From Rhodobacterales bacterium LSUCC0387 (GTDB lineage Bacteria > Pseudomonadota > Alphaproteobacteria > Rhodobacterales > Rhodobacteraceae), in assembly GCA_015689775.1 (NCBI GenBank), contig WVSR01000001.1, positions 497,501-561,500 of the forward strand: a stretch of DNA of 64,000 nt, read 5' to 3'. This document shows positions 52,365 through 60,809 of this stretch, piece by piece. The translations under genes and the position numbers were made by a program. Position 1 is the stretch's first letter. Each line of letters starts with the position of its first letter. The notes under the pieces are model-generated. The model was not told the origin of the DNA and did no database searches. It worked only from the letters and a program-made list of their open reading frames with translations.

Positions 52365-52424
52365 TGGGCGCTTGGCCTTTCCCTGAATATTTCCCCGACA
52401 GGTGGGCTGATGTTTTCGTCCTGC

Positions 52425-52442
52425 GTGTCAGGCTCGTGTCAG
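52425..52442. promoter_or_regulatory. Tandem GTGTCAG repeats, likely TctD-type response regulator site
   Basis: GTGTCAG at 52425-52431 and again at 52436-52442 are exact direct repeats with an 11-base period, as expected for an OmpR-family dimer binding head to tail. A degenerate third copy may start at 52447. They lie between tctD and tctC. A small GGCGGT/ACCGCC hairpin (52467-52483) sits just before the tctC ribosome site. Confidence 0.6.
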
Positions 52443-52505
52443 CTTTCTGTGGTCGGGTGAGACTATGGCGGTGGAGGACCGCCTGTCAAATGGGAGGAAT
52501 ACACT

Positions 52506-53492
52506 ATGAACACCTTTGGGTGGACACGCCGCGCTATGATCGCGGCTGCAACTGCTACGCTTGCATTCTCGGGCATGTCCAATGCGGGTGGGCATCAAAT
52601 GATGGATCAGGTTCACTTCCTCATCCCCGGCGGTGCTGGCGGTGGTTGGGATGGCACAGCGCGCGGCACAGGCGAGGCGTTGGTCAATTCTGGTCTTGTC
52701 GGCAATGCTACATTTGAAAACATGTCAGGCGGTGGTGGCGGTGTCGCCATTGCGCATTTGATCGAAAATGCAGCCTCAAGCGATGGCACATTGATGGTAA
52801 ACTCGACCCCCATCGTGATCCGCGCATTGACGGGTGAGATTTCCCAAAGCTTCCGTGACCTGACCTTGATCGCAGGCACAGTGGGTGACTACGCGGCATT
52901 GGTTGTGACCGCAGATAGCCCGCTGACATCGATGGAAGACGCATTGGCTTCATACAGCGAAGCGCCAATGGATTTTGCCATTGGTGGCGGTTCTGTTCCT
53001 GGCGGGATGGATCACTTGGTCGCTGCGATTGTGATGCAGGCTGCGGGTGAAGACCCCACTGCGTTTAACTATATCGGCTATGACGCTGGTGGTGAGGCGA
53101 TGGCGGGCTTGCTGTCGGGCGAGATTGATGCACTGTCCACAGGCTTTTCCGAAGCGGTGGCTTTGGCCGAGCAGGGCGAAGTCCGTATCTTGGGTGTGAC
53201 CGCCCCTAACCGCGTTCCCGCGTACGCAGACGCTCCAACCTTTGCTGAGCAGGGTATTGATGCGCAATTCGTGAACTGGCGCGGGTTCTTTGCCGCACCT
53301 GGCATGGCGCAAGAAAAGGTTGAAGCCTACCAAGCGATGTTGGCGGCGATGATGGAAACCCCTGAGTGGGAAGAAGTGCGCGGCCGTATGGGTCTGGTAA
53401 ACATCTACCGCCCTGGCGCTGAGTTCCAAAGCTTCCTCGAAGCACAAGAGCAGCAGATCGGTGATCTTATGCGCGAGCTGGGCTTCCTCTAA
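52506..53492 (+). CDS. tctC: Tripartite tricarboxylate transporter substrate-binding protein (TctC-like)
   Basis: A 328-residue TctC/Bug-family protein. The signal peptide has 'MIAAATATLAFSGMSNA', and the mature protein shows 'VHFLIPGGAGGGWDGTARG' (parts), 'NMSGGGG' and 'GGGSVPGGMDHL'. It binds citrate-like or other carboxylates in the periplasm. GGGAGG 8 bases before ATG 52506 gives strong translation. A hairpin follows before tctB. Confidence 0.92.
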   Translation: MNTFGWTRRAMIAAATATLAFSGMSNAGGHQMMDQVHFLIPGGAGGGWDGTARGTGEALVNSGLVGNATFENMSGGGGGVAIAHLIENAASSDGTLMVNSTPIVIRALTGEISQSFRDLTLIAGTVGDYAALVVTADSPLTSMEDALASYSEAPMDFAIGGGSVPGGMDHLVAAIVMQAAGEDPTAFNYIGYDAGGEAMAGLLSGEIDALSTGFSEAVALAEQGEVRILGVTAPNRVPAYADAPTFAEQGIDAQFVNWRGFFAAPGMAQEKVEAYQAMLAAMMETPEWEEVRGRMGLVNIYRPGAEFQSFLEAQEQQIGDLMRELGFL

Positions 53493-53523
53493 GAGGGGGC
53501 GGCGCTTTGCGCTATTGATCTCT

Positions 53524-53556
53524 GGATGGGCTGTCTCATTTCGCGGCGGCCCATCC
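53524..53556 (+). terminator. Hairpin after tctC
   Basis: GGATGGGC (53524-53531) pairs with GCCCATCC (53549-53556) with a 17-base loop, 31 bases after the tctC stop and 42 before tctB. It lacks a T-run, and probably acts as a stability or attenuation element. Confidence 0.45.
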
Positions 53557-53598
53557 TTGCAAAGGACCCATAAATTTGGCTGAAAAAAGGGGGCGTTT

Positions 53599-54105
53599 AT
53601 GGCCTTAGAACGTTGGATTGCATTGGCCTTTGTGGCGCTATGCTGCATCTATGGCTATGCTGCGTTTTTTACAATGGATCATCTCTTGCCGGCCATTTTG
53701 CAGCGCAATCCGATTTGGCCATCAACATTTCCAAAAATCCTTAGCGTACTTGGAGTCATTGTGGGTTTGGCCGTGCTATTTTCTGCGAAGCCTTCAAAGG
53801 CAGCCGAAGCAGATACAACAAAAGAACCAAGTGCCGAAGACATCGATCACCGCCGTCTTGGGGATTACAATATAGGCCAAGCGCTGTCACTTTTGGCGCT
53901 AATGGTGGCTTATGCGCTCCTCCTGCGCCCAGTGGGATTTGTGGGCGCGACCATTCTTTTTCTTGCGCTTGGGGGTTCCATCTTGGGTGAGCGAAAATTT
54001 CATATTCTTATACCCGTAGCCGCGATTGCCACGGGCACGATCTGGTATCTTGTGCATGAGGTGCTTGGGATTTTCTTGCGGCCTTGGCCTGCGTTTTTGA
54101 TGTGA
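53599..54105 (+). CDS. tctB: Tripartite tricarboxylate transporter small membrane subunit (TctB-like)
   Basis: A 168-residue protein with four hydrophobic segments. It has a charged cytoplasmic loop between helices 2 and 3 ('KEPSAEDIDHRRLGDYNIGQ', parts), the standard TctB topology. It lies between tctC and tctA, 12 bases before tctA. Confidence 0.9.
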   Translation: MALERWIALAFVALCCIYGYAAFFTMDHLLPAILQRNPIWPSTFPKILSVLGVIVGLAVLFSAKPSKAAEADTTKEPSAEDIDHRRLGDYNIGQALSLLALMVAYALLLRPVGFVGATILFLALGGSILGERKFHILIPVAAIATGTIWYLVHEVLGIFLRPWPAFLM

Positions 54106-54117
54106 GGGGCGCGCATC

Positions 54118-55635
54118 ATGCTTGAAGGTTTGCTTCTGGGCCTCGCGGCCGCAATAACGCCCTTTCACCTTGCGATGGTGGTGTTTGGCTGCGTGATTGG
54201 TACCATTATTGGTATGTTGCCTGGTCTCGGGCCAATGTCGATTATTGCGATCATGATCCCTGTGGCGATTGGTTTGGGCGATCCAACAGGGGCCTTGATC
54301 TTGTTGTCTGGCGTTTACTACGGCGCAATTTTTGGCGGGTCGACCTCTTCAATTTTGCTCAATGCCCCGGGGGTGGCGGGAACGGTTGCCACTGCCTTTG
54401 ACGGCTATCCGATGGCGCAGAAGGGTCAAGCGGGTAAGGCGCTGACGATTGCAGCGATTGCCTCCTTTGCTGGTGGCACAATCGGAGCGATCTTGTTGAT
54501 GATCTTTGCGCCTGCACTATCCTCGGTTGCGCTTTTGTTCCATTCGGCGGAATATTTCGCGCTGATGGTGGTTGGGCTTTCTGCCATTGCCGCCTTTGCG
54601 GGCACGGGGCAAGTTGCCAAGGCGCTGATGATGACCATTCTTGGCCTGATCATGGGCACCGTTGGTGAAGGGGCCTTGTCCAATATGCCGCGCTTCACCT
54701 TTGGGATTATGGAATTGCAATCGGGGTTTTCTTTTATCACCCTCGCGATGGCCATGTTTGCCCTCCCTGAGGCGCTGTTCTTAGTCTTGAACCCTGCGCG
54801 TGGTACGCAAAGTGGTTCAGGCGGCGAGATCAAAGATTTGCGCATCACCAAAGACGAGGCACGTAAAATTGCCCCCGTCATCGGGCGGCAATCGGTGCAA
54901 GGTTTCTTCATCGGTGTTCTGCCAGGAGCTGGGGCCACGATTGCATCGTTCTTGGGATATGCGGTAGAGCGTAATATCGCCAAAGGCGCAGAGCAGGCAG
55001 AATTCGGCAAAGGCTCAATCAAAGGTTTGGCTGCACCCGAAACTGCGAATAATGCGGCTTGCACGGGCTCTTTCGTGCCGCTTTTGACTTTGGGTATTCC
55101 TGGCTCTGGGACAACGGCTATTTTGCTTGGTGCGTTGATCGCACTCAATGTTACCCCTGGCCCAAGATTGATGACCGACAAGCCTGATGTGTTCTGGGCG
55201 GTGATTATCTCGATGTATATTGGCAATCTGGTTCTTTTGGTTCTGAACTTGCCGCTGATCCCCTACATCGCCAAACTTTTGACCATCCCGCGGGCTTATC
55301 TGATCCCGTTTATTTTGTTCTTCACGTTGATGGGCAGCTATATCGGCCAAAACAATGTGACCGAATTGTTGATCTTGGTGAGTTTTGGGGTTGTCGCTAC
55401 GATCTTGCGGTTTGCAGATTATCCCCTTGCCCCACTTCTGATTGGGTTCATCCTTGGCACGATGATGGAAGATAATTTTGCTCGGGCTATGCAGCTTTAT
55501 CGTGGGTTTGGCTTTATCCTTGAACGTCCGATGACTTTGGGTTTGTTGATCCTTGCAGTAGGTCTGGTTTTTCTTCCAGCCTATCGTGCCCGCCGCGCGC
55601 GGCTGCGTCAGGTTGGTGTTGCAGATGGTGATTGA
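54118..55635 (+). CDS. tctA: Tripartite tricarboxylate transporter large membrane subunit (TctA-like)
   Basis: A 505-residue TctA permease with about twelve helices. The hallmark 'GMLPGLGPMSIIAIMIP' near residue 35, 'GSTSSILLNAPG', and the second-half inverted-repeat copies 'GVLPGAGATIASFLGYA' and 'LGIPGSGTTAILLGAL' are clear. With TctB and TctC it forms the ion-driven uptake system. A strong terminator follows. Confidence 0.94.
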   Translation: MLEGLLLGLAAAITPFHLAMVVFGCVIGTIIGMLPGLGPMSIIAIMIPVAIGLGDPTGALILLSGVYYGAIFGGSTSSILLNAPGVAGTVATAFDGYPMAQKGQAGKALTIAAIASFAGGTIGAILLMIFAPALSSVALLFHSAEYFALMVVGLSAIAAFAGTGQVAKALMMTILGLIMGTVGEGALSNMPRFTFGIMELQSGFSFITLAMAMFALPEALFLVLNPARGTQSGSGGEIKDLRITKDEARKIAPVIGRQSVQGFFIGVLPGAGATIASFLGYAVERNIAKGAEQAEFGKGSIKGLAAPETANNAACTGSFVPLLTLGIPGSGTTAILLGALIALNVTPGPRLMTDKPDVFWAVIISMYIGNLVLLVLNLPLIPYIAKLLTIPRAYLIPFILFFTLMGSYIGQNNVTELLILVSFGVVATILRFADYPLAPLLIGFILGTMMEDNFARAMQLYRGFGFILERPMTLGLLILAVGLVFLPAYRARRARLRQVGVADGD

Positions 55636-55657
55636 TCGGCGCAAAACATAAATAATT

Positions 55658-55687
55658 GGGCGCGGAGATTATTCCGCGCCCTTTGGT
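55658..55687 (+). terminator. Rho-independent terminator after tctA
   Basis: GGGCGCGGA (55658-55666) pairs with TCCGCGCCC (55673-55681) around a 6-base loop, followed by TTTGGTT. It lies 22 bases past the tctA stop. Confidence 0.8.
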
Positions 55688-55710
55688 TAAAAATTGCAAA
55701 GGCCCATCGG

Positions 55711-56745
55711 GTGCGTCCGACTGATCAACGCATTGTAAAAGAAACCCTTCCCACGCTCGCGCTTGGCGCGGCAGGGGCAGGGCTGTTTTGGCTGATTGGG
55801 TTTCCTGCCTATATGTTGACAGGGCCTGCTGCGGCCGTCTCGGTTGCCACGATGTTGGGGCTGAAAAGTTTAATCCCCGTGCCATTGCGCGATGTGGTGT
55901 TCGTGCTGATTGGCGTCTCGATTGGTAGCACGGTCACACCTGAGGTGATCGAGACGGCGCTGAAATGGCCAATATCCTTGGCCATTTTGGCGGTCACGTT
56001 GGTTGTGCTGATTTTTGCGCTGCGGGCCATATTCATGCGCGGTTTTGGCTATGATGTGGTGACGGCGACCCTAGCCGCTACGCCGGGGCATTTAAGCTAT
56101 GTTCTTGGGTTGTCGACCTCAACCGGCGTGGATGTGGCGCGGGTGGCCTTGGTGCAGACCACGCGGGTTTTGTTGCTGACCTTATGTGTGCCCTTGCTCA
56201 TCTCCTTTTGGGGGATGACAGACACGGCTGATGTCGTCTATCACGGGGCCATCAGTCTTTTGGCAGCTGCGGTTGTTTTCACAGCGGCCTTAGCACTGGG
56301 TCTCATCTTCAAGCGGATCTCCATACCTGCGCCGCTTTTGTTGGGCGCGATGGCCGCATCGGCCATTGGCCATGGGGCCAACCTAACCCCAGGCAATCTG
56401 CCGATCTGGCTCACCTCACTGGCCTTTATGGTGATGGGCTGCTTGATTGGCACGAGATTTCGGGGGCTGAATCGTAAAGGCTTTTTGGGAGCCTTGGCGG
56501 CGGGAGCGGTGGGAACGCTCGTATCTTGCGCGGTGGCGGCAATTGGCGCCGTCATTGCAGCCAGACTGATTGGGTTGCCCCCTTCGGTGCTGCTTCTGGC
56601 GTTCGCACCGGGGGGCGTGGAAATCATGGCGGCTTTGGCAGTCAGCACAGGCCTTGAGCCTGCTTTGGTTGCGGCGCATCACGTGGTACGCCTGCTGATT
56701 TTGAGCGTGACTGTGCCACTGCTGATTGTTCGCATTAAGGCCTAA
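55711..56745 (+). CDS. AbrB family membrane protein
   Basis: A 344-residue protein with about ten helices in two homologous halves. Each half has a Pro/Gly-rich discontinuous segment ('TPGHLSYVLGLS' in the first, 'APGGVEIMAALAVST' in the second). This is the AbrB (ammonia-monooxygenase-related) membrane family, not the DNA-binding AbrB. The function is not established; a transport role is likely. The start is GTG 55711. It ends 14 bases before the convergent glpK. Confidence 0.8.
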   Translation: MRPTDQRIVKETLPTLALGAAGAGLFWLIGFPAYMLTGPAAAVSVATMLGLKSLIPVPLRDVVFVLIGVSIGSTVTPEVIETALKWPISLAILAVTLVVLIFALRAIFMRGFGYDVVTATLAATPGHLSYVLGLSTSTGVDVARVALVQTTRVLLLTLCVPLLISFWGMTDTADVVYHGAISLLAAAVVFTAALALGLIFKRISIPAPLLLGAMAASAIGHGANLTPGNLPIWLTSLAFMVMGCLIGTRFRGLNRKGFLGALAAGAVGTLVSCAVAAIGAVIAARLIGLPPSVLLLAFAPGGVEIMAALAVSTGLEPALVAAHHVVRLLILSVTVPLLIVRIKA

Positions 56746-56759
56746 GCTTACGCAAACTA

Positions 56760-58256
56760 CTAAGCCTCTGCTGCGATGGTTGCTGCAACTGCCTTTTGCC
56801 AGCGCGCATAATATGAATTGCGCGTATCCGCATTCATCTTGGGTGCGAATTGACGATCTTTGGCCCAAGTTTTTGCGAAGCCTGTTTTGTCTGGATAAAG
56901 ACCCGCTTTATAGCCCGCCAACCACGCAACACCGCGGGCGGTCGTCTCTAAATGAGTGGGCCGGTCGACAGGAGCATTCAGGATATCGGCCACATATTGC
57001 AGGGTGTAATCTGAAGCGCTCATGCCGCCATCCACCCGCAGAACGGTTTGGCCTGTTTGTGCGCCAGCCGTATCGGCAGCCATTGCCTCCATCAGATCAC
57101 GGGTTTGCAAGCCAACGGATTGAAGCGCAGCTCGCACCAATTCATTCGGCCCTGTGTTGCGCGAGAGACCGAACACGGCCCCACGGCATTCGGAATTCCA
57201 ATAGGGTGCGGCCAAACCCGTAAAGGCGGGCACAAGCGTGATGGCTTGGTCTTGATCTGCGGCTTTGGCCATTTCTTGTGTCTCTGCCGCAGAGGCTATG
57301 ATGCCCAACCCATCACGCAACCACTGCACCACCGCACCCGCAATATAGATGGAACCCTCTAGCGCATAGGCTGTTTGCCCATCCATGCGGTAAGCGATGG
57401 TGGTCAGAAGCTTATTCTTTGAGGGGACGGCAGTCGCGCCTGTGTTCATCAGCGCAAAACACCCTGTGCCATAGGTAACTTTGGCCATGCCCTGGTCAAA
57501 ACAGGCTTGCCCAATTGTTGCGGCCTGTTGGTCACCTGCAACGGCACGGATTGGGATTTCTGCACCGATGACATCCTTTGCGGTTGTCCCGAAATGCGCG
57601 TCACAATCAAGGACATTGGGTAGAACCGCACGGGGGATGTTAAAAAGCGAAAGGATATCTTCGCACCACTCTAGGCTGTGGATGTCAAACAGCATCGTGC
57701 GCGCGGCATTGGTTACATCGGTCACATGAGCCGCGCCCCTCGTCAGATGCCAAATCAGCCAAGTGTCCACTGTGCCAAAGGCCAATTCGCCTGCCTCGGC
57801 GCGTCTGCGGGCATCTGGGATTTCATCTAACATCCATGCCAATTTGGTGGCTGAGAAATAGGGATCAAGAACAAGCCCAGTTTTTGCGGCGATCATCTCT
57901 TCATGCCCTGCAGCACGTAAAGTCGCGCAGCGGTCCGCTGTGCGGCGGTCTTGCCAAACGATGGCATTGTGCAGTGGCGCGCCTGTTTTGCGATCCCAAA
58001 GAAGCACGGTTTCACGTTGGTTGGTGATGCCGATGGCCGCAATCGCTGTTGGGCGTATCGCGGCATCGCACAATGCGGATGTGATACAATTTTGCGTGGT
58101 CAGCCACAAATCCATTGGGTCATGCTCGACCCAACCTGAACGTGTGTAATGTTGGGTGAATTCCTCTTGCGCTTTTGCAAGCTCATCAAACCCTGCATCG
58201 TAAACAATCGCGCGGGTCGAGGTTGTACCTTGGTCAATGGCAAGAATATGGGTCAT
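56760..58256 (-). CDS. glpK: Glycerol kinase
   Basis: A 498-residue FGGY-family kinase. '[17 protein letters not shown]' at the N-terminus, '[10 protein letters not shown]' and '[20 protein letters not shown]' (parts) are glycerol-kinase blocks, and the length is standard. It phosphorylates glycerol to sn-glycerol 3-phosphate for GlpD. It starts three bases after the glpR stop, so the two form an operon divergent from glpD. Confidence 0.95.
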   Translation of the reverse strand: MTHILAIDQGTTSTRAIVYDAGFDELAKAQEEFTQHYTRSGWVEHDPMDLWLTTQNCITSALCDAAIRPTAIAAIGITNQRETVLLWDRKTGAPLHNAIVWQDRRTADRCATLRAAGHEEMIAAKTGLVLDPYFSATKLAWMLDEIPDARRRAEAGELAFGTVDTWLIWHLTRGAAHVTDVTNAARTMLFDIHSLEWCEDILSLFNIPRAVLPNVLDCDAHFGTTAKDVIGAEIPIRAVAGDQQAATIGQACFDQGMAKVTYGTGCFALMNTGATAVPSKNKLLTTIAYRMDGQTAYALEGSIYIAGAVVQWLRDGLGIIASAAETQEMAKAADQDQAITLVPAFTGLAAPYWNSECRGAVFGLSRNTGPNELVRAALQSVGLQTRDLMEAMAADTAGAQTGQTVLRVDGGMSASDYTLQYVADILNAPVDRPTHLETTARGVAWLAGYKAGLYPDKTGFAKTWAKDRQFAPKMNADTRNSYYARWQKAVAATIAAEA

Positions 58257-58259
58257 GGC

Positions 58260-59039
58260 TCAGGCCCCTGTCGAACTGGGTGGGATTATATGTGTTGCAA
58301 GTCCCCAATCACGGCAAAGCGCGGCCAATGGAGCGTCAAGCGGATGATCTGTAAACAGCGCATCAATTTGCGAAAGTGTTGTAATTTTTGCAGGCGCGCT
58401 GCGGGTGAATTTTGAGCGATCTGCCACCAAAAACGCGCGCCGCGATTGTGAGATGATCGTCTGGCTGACACCCACCTCTTGGATGTCGAAATCCAGCATA
58501 TCACCTTCCGAGTCAATGGCTGAGCAACCGATGACCGCAAGGTCAAATTTGAACTGCGCTACCGCATCAGAAGTCAGCTTCCCGACCAGTCCCCCATCAG
58601 CGCGGCGCAATTGCCCGCCTGCAAGGATGATCTCGCAATTGGGATTGGCGGCAAGGATGGTCGCGACATTGATGTTATTTGTGACCACCAATAGATTCTT
58701 GTGATGCAGCAAATTTTGCGCAACGGCCTCTGTCGTGGTGCCGATATTGAGAAAAAGCGAAATGTCATCGGGTATTTGGGCGGCACATGCCGCTGCAATG
58801 CGCGCTTTTTCTTCAGCGTGTAATCCGCGCCGCATCTCATAGCCGATATTTGATACGCTCGATGGCAGGATCGCGCCGCCATGAACGCGCTCTAATTTCC
58901 CCGCATCGGCAAGATCGCTGAGGTCGCGGCGGATAGTTTGGGTGGTCACGCCAAAATGCGCAGCCAGCCGTTCGACACTCACTTTCCCCTCGCGCTGCGC
59001 GATGTCGAGAATCTCTGGCCAGCGAAAGCTTTGCGACAT
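58260..59039 (-). CDS. glpR: DeoR family regulator, GlpR-like
   Basis: A 259-residue DeoR-type repressor. The helix-turn-helix reads 'VSVERLAAHFGVTTQTIRRDL' (parts) followed by GKLERVHGG. The effector domain has 'LNIGTTTEAVA' and 'SAIDSEGDMLDFD'. ATG 59039 has GGAA upstream; a frame to 59102 adds 21 basic residues and is rejected. The setting between glpK and glpD identifies it as the glycerol-3-phosphate-responsive repressor. Confidence 0.9.
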   Translation of the reverse strand: MSQSFRWPEILDIAQREGKVSVERLAAHFGVTTQTIRRDLSDLADAGKLERVHGGAILPSSVSNIGYEMRRGLHAEEKARIAAACAAQIPDDISLFLNIGTTTEAVAQNLLHHKNLLVVTNNINVATILAANPNCEIILAGGQLRRADGGLVGKLTSDAVAQFKFDLAVIGCSAIDSEGDMLDFDIQEVGVSQTIISQSRRAFLVADRSKFTRSAPAKITTLSQIDALFTDHPLDAPLAALCRDWGLATHIIPPSSTGA

Positions 59040-59153
59040 GCGCGTTCCTTTTCCTTTTCGCTTATTTGAGCGGTTAGCCGACCTTAGATGGCTTGAAATC
59101 AAGGGTCAATTCTTTGTATTACGCCAAAAATGAATATTTTTGAAGATTATTAT

Positions 59154-59171
59154 TTTCGTTTGTGTTCGTTT
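59154..59171. promoter_or_regulatory. TTCGTTT repeats in the glpR-glpD divergent region, likely GlpR operator
   Basis: TTTCGTTT (59154-59161) and GTTCGTTT (59164-59171) are direct repeats with a 10-base period. A similar TTTTCGCTT lies at 59055-59063, close to glpR. TTCG-core repeats are typical of GlpR/DeoR sites. They flank the promoters of both glpRK and glpD. Confidence 0.45.
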
Positions 59172-59224
59172 ATGCCATAGCGGTGTCAGGTTGCTGTGAA
59201 ATGAGACCCGCGAGAAAAGGCGCA

Positions 59225-60808
59225 ATGGATATGACGGGTGAGATTGACGATCTTTTCATCATCGGCGGCGGCATCAACGGCTGTGGCATTGCCCGTGATG
59301 CAGCCGGACGCGGGTTGACGGTGCGTTTGGCCGAAATGAACGATTTGGCCTCTGCTACGTCTTCGGCATCGACCAAGTTGTTTCATGGTGGTTTGCGCTA
59401 CCTAGAATATTTTGAATTTCGTTTGGTGCGCGAGGCGCTAATTGAGCGTGAAATTTTGCTCAAAGCCATGCCTCACATTTCTTGGCCGATGCGGTTTGTG
59501 CTACCGTATCACAAAGATATGCGCTTTGAGAGCCAAACCCCCACATCGCAGCTTCTCGCGCGGTTTATGCCGTGGATAGCGGGGCTGCGTCCGCAATGGT
59601 TGATCCGGTTGGGCCTGTTTTTTTATGACCACTTGGGCGGGCGTGACATACTGCCTGGAACCTCGGTGGTGGATTTGCGCAAAGGTCCAGAGGGGGCGGT
59701 GCTGCACCGTAAATTTTCTAAGGCCTATGAATATTCAGATTGCTGGGTGGAAGACAGCCGTCTTGTGGCACTGAATGCCCGCGATGCGGCCGAGCGTGGC
59801 GCGGTGATCTTGCCGCGTCACAAGGTGGTGACCGCCAAGCGCGAGAATGGCATTTGGAAGATCAGCACCGAGACCCGCGATGGTCAAATCCATCACCATC
59901 ATGCGCGGATTTTGATCAATGCCGCAGGGCCATGGGTCAGCGATGTGATTGGCAAAAAAATTGGCCAAAACAGCAAAGGCGACGTGCGTCTCGTGCGGGG
60001 CAGCCATATTGTAACCAAGCGTCTTTATGACCATGAGAAATGCTACTTCTTTCAAGGTGAGGACGGGCGTATATGTTTCGCCATTCCTTATGAGCAGGAT
60101 TTCACCTTGATCGGGACGACCGACAAAGATCACCGCGATCCCGATACCCGCCCCGAATGCAGTACTGAGGAGCGGGATTATATGCTAGCCTTTGTGAATA
60201 ACTATTTCAGCACGGCTGTCAGTACTGAGGATATTGTTTGGTCTTATTCTGGTTTGCGGCCGCTCTATGATGACGGGGCGCAATCGGCATCTGCCGCAAC
60301 GCGGGATTACACGCTGATCCTTGAAGGGGATGGGGATGCGCCCTTGCTGAATATTTTTGGTGGCAAGATCACGTCCTATCGCCGCTTGGCGGAATCCGCG
60401 CTTGAGAAAATCGCAGAGTTCACGAAATCCGCGCGCGGGCCATGGACGGCGGAGGCGGCCTTGCCAGGTGGCGATTTTGCCGTGGGTGATGTGGATCGGT
60501 TGATTACGAGCCTTGCAGCGGATTATCCATTTCTCACGTCCAAATGGGCCACGCGCCTCATTCGCGCCTATGGACGCGATGCTTGGACGATAGTGGCGGG
60601 GGCTCAAACATCAGAGGATCTCGGTCGCTATTTCGGCGCAACTTTGACCGAGGCAGAGGTGCGTTGGCTTATGAAACACGAATTCGCGCAAACAGCTGAA
60701 GATGTGGTCTGGCGGCGCAGCAAGTTGGGGCTGCAGCTAGACCCATCCCAAATAGCGGCCATTGATGAATGGATGCAAAGCGCCGCAACGCAGATGGCGG
60801 CAGAATAG
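59225..60808 (+). CDS. glpD: Glycerol-3-phosphate dehydrogenase (aerobic, FAD)
   Basis: A 527-residue membrane-associated flavoprotein. The FAD motif is IIGGGINGCGIARDAAGRG, followed by 'ATSSASTKLFHGGLRYLE', and the C-terminal 'GKITSYRRLAESAL' is GlpD-typical. It oxidises glycerol 3-phosphate to dihydroxyacetone phosphate and feeds quinone. ATG 59225 follows AAAAGG; an upstream frame from 59162 overlaps the operator region and is rejected. It is convergent with the photolyase gene with one base between. Confidence 0.95.
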   Translation: MDMTGEIDDLFIIGGGINGCGIARDAAGRGLTVRLAEMNDLASATSSASTKLFHGGLRYLEYFEFRLVREALIEREILLKAMPHISWPMRFVLPYHKDMRFESQTPTSQLLARFMPWIAGLRPQWLIRLGLFFYDHLGGRDILPGTSVVDLRKGPEGAVLHRKFSKAYEYSDCWVEDSRLVALNARDAAERGAVILPRHKVVTAKRENGIWKISTETRDGQIHHHHARILINAAGPWVSDVIGKKIGQNSKGDVRLVRGSHIVTKRLYDHEKCYFFQGEDGRICFAIPYEQDFTLIGTTDKDHRDPDTRPECSTEERDYMLAFVNNYFSTAVSTEDIVWSYSGLRPLYDDGAQSASAATRDYTLILEGDGDAPLLNIFGGKITSYRRLAESALEKIAEFTKSARGPWTAEAALPGGDFAVGDVDRLITSLAADYPFLTSKWATRLIRAYGRDAWTIVAGAQTSEDLGRYFGATLTEAEVRWLMKHEFAQTAEDVVWRRSKLGLQLDPSQIAAIDEWMQSAATQMAAE

Positions 60809-60809
60809 G

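Noticed and set aside
54426-55226. A 266-codon minus-strand frame opposite tctA
   Set aside because: It is a shadow of the GC-biased tctA reading frame.
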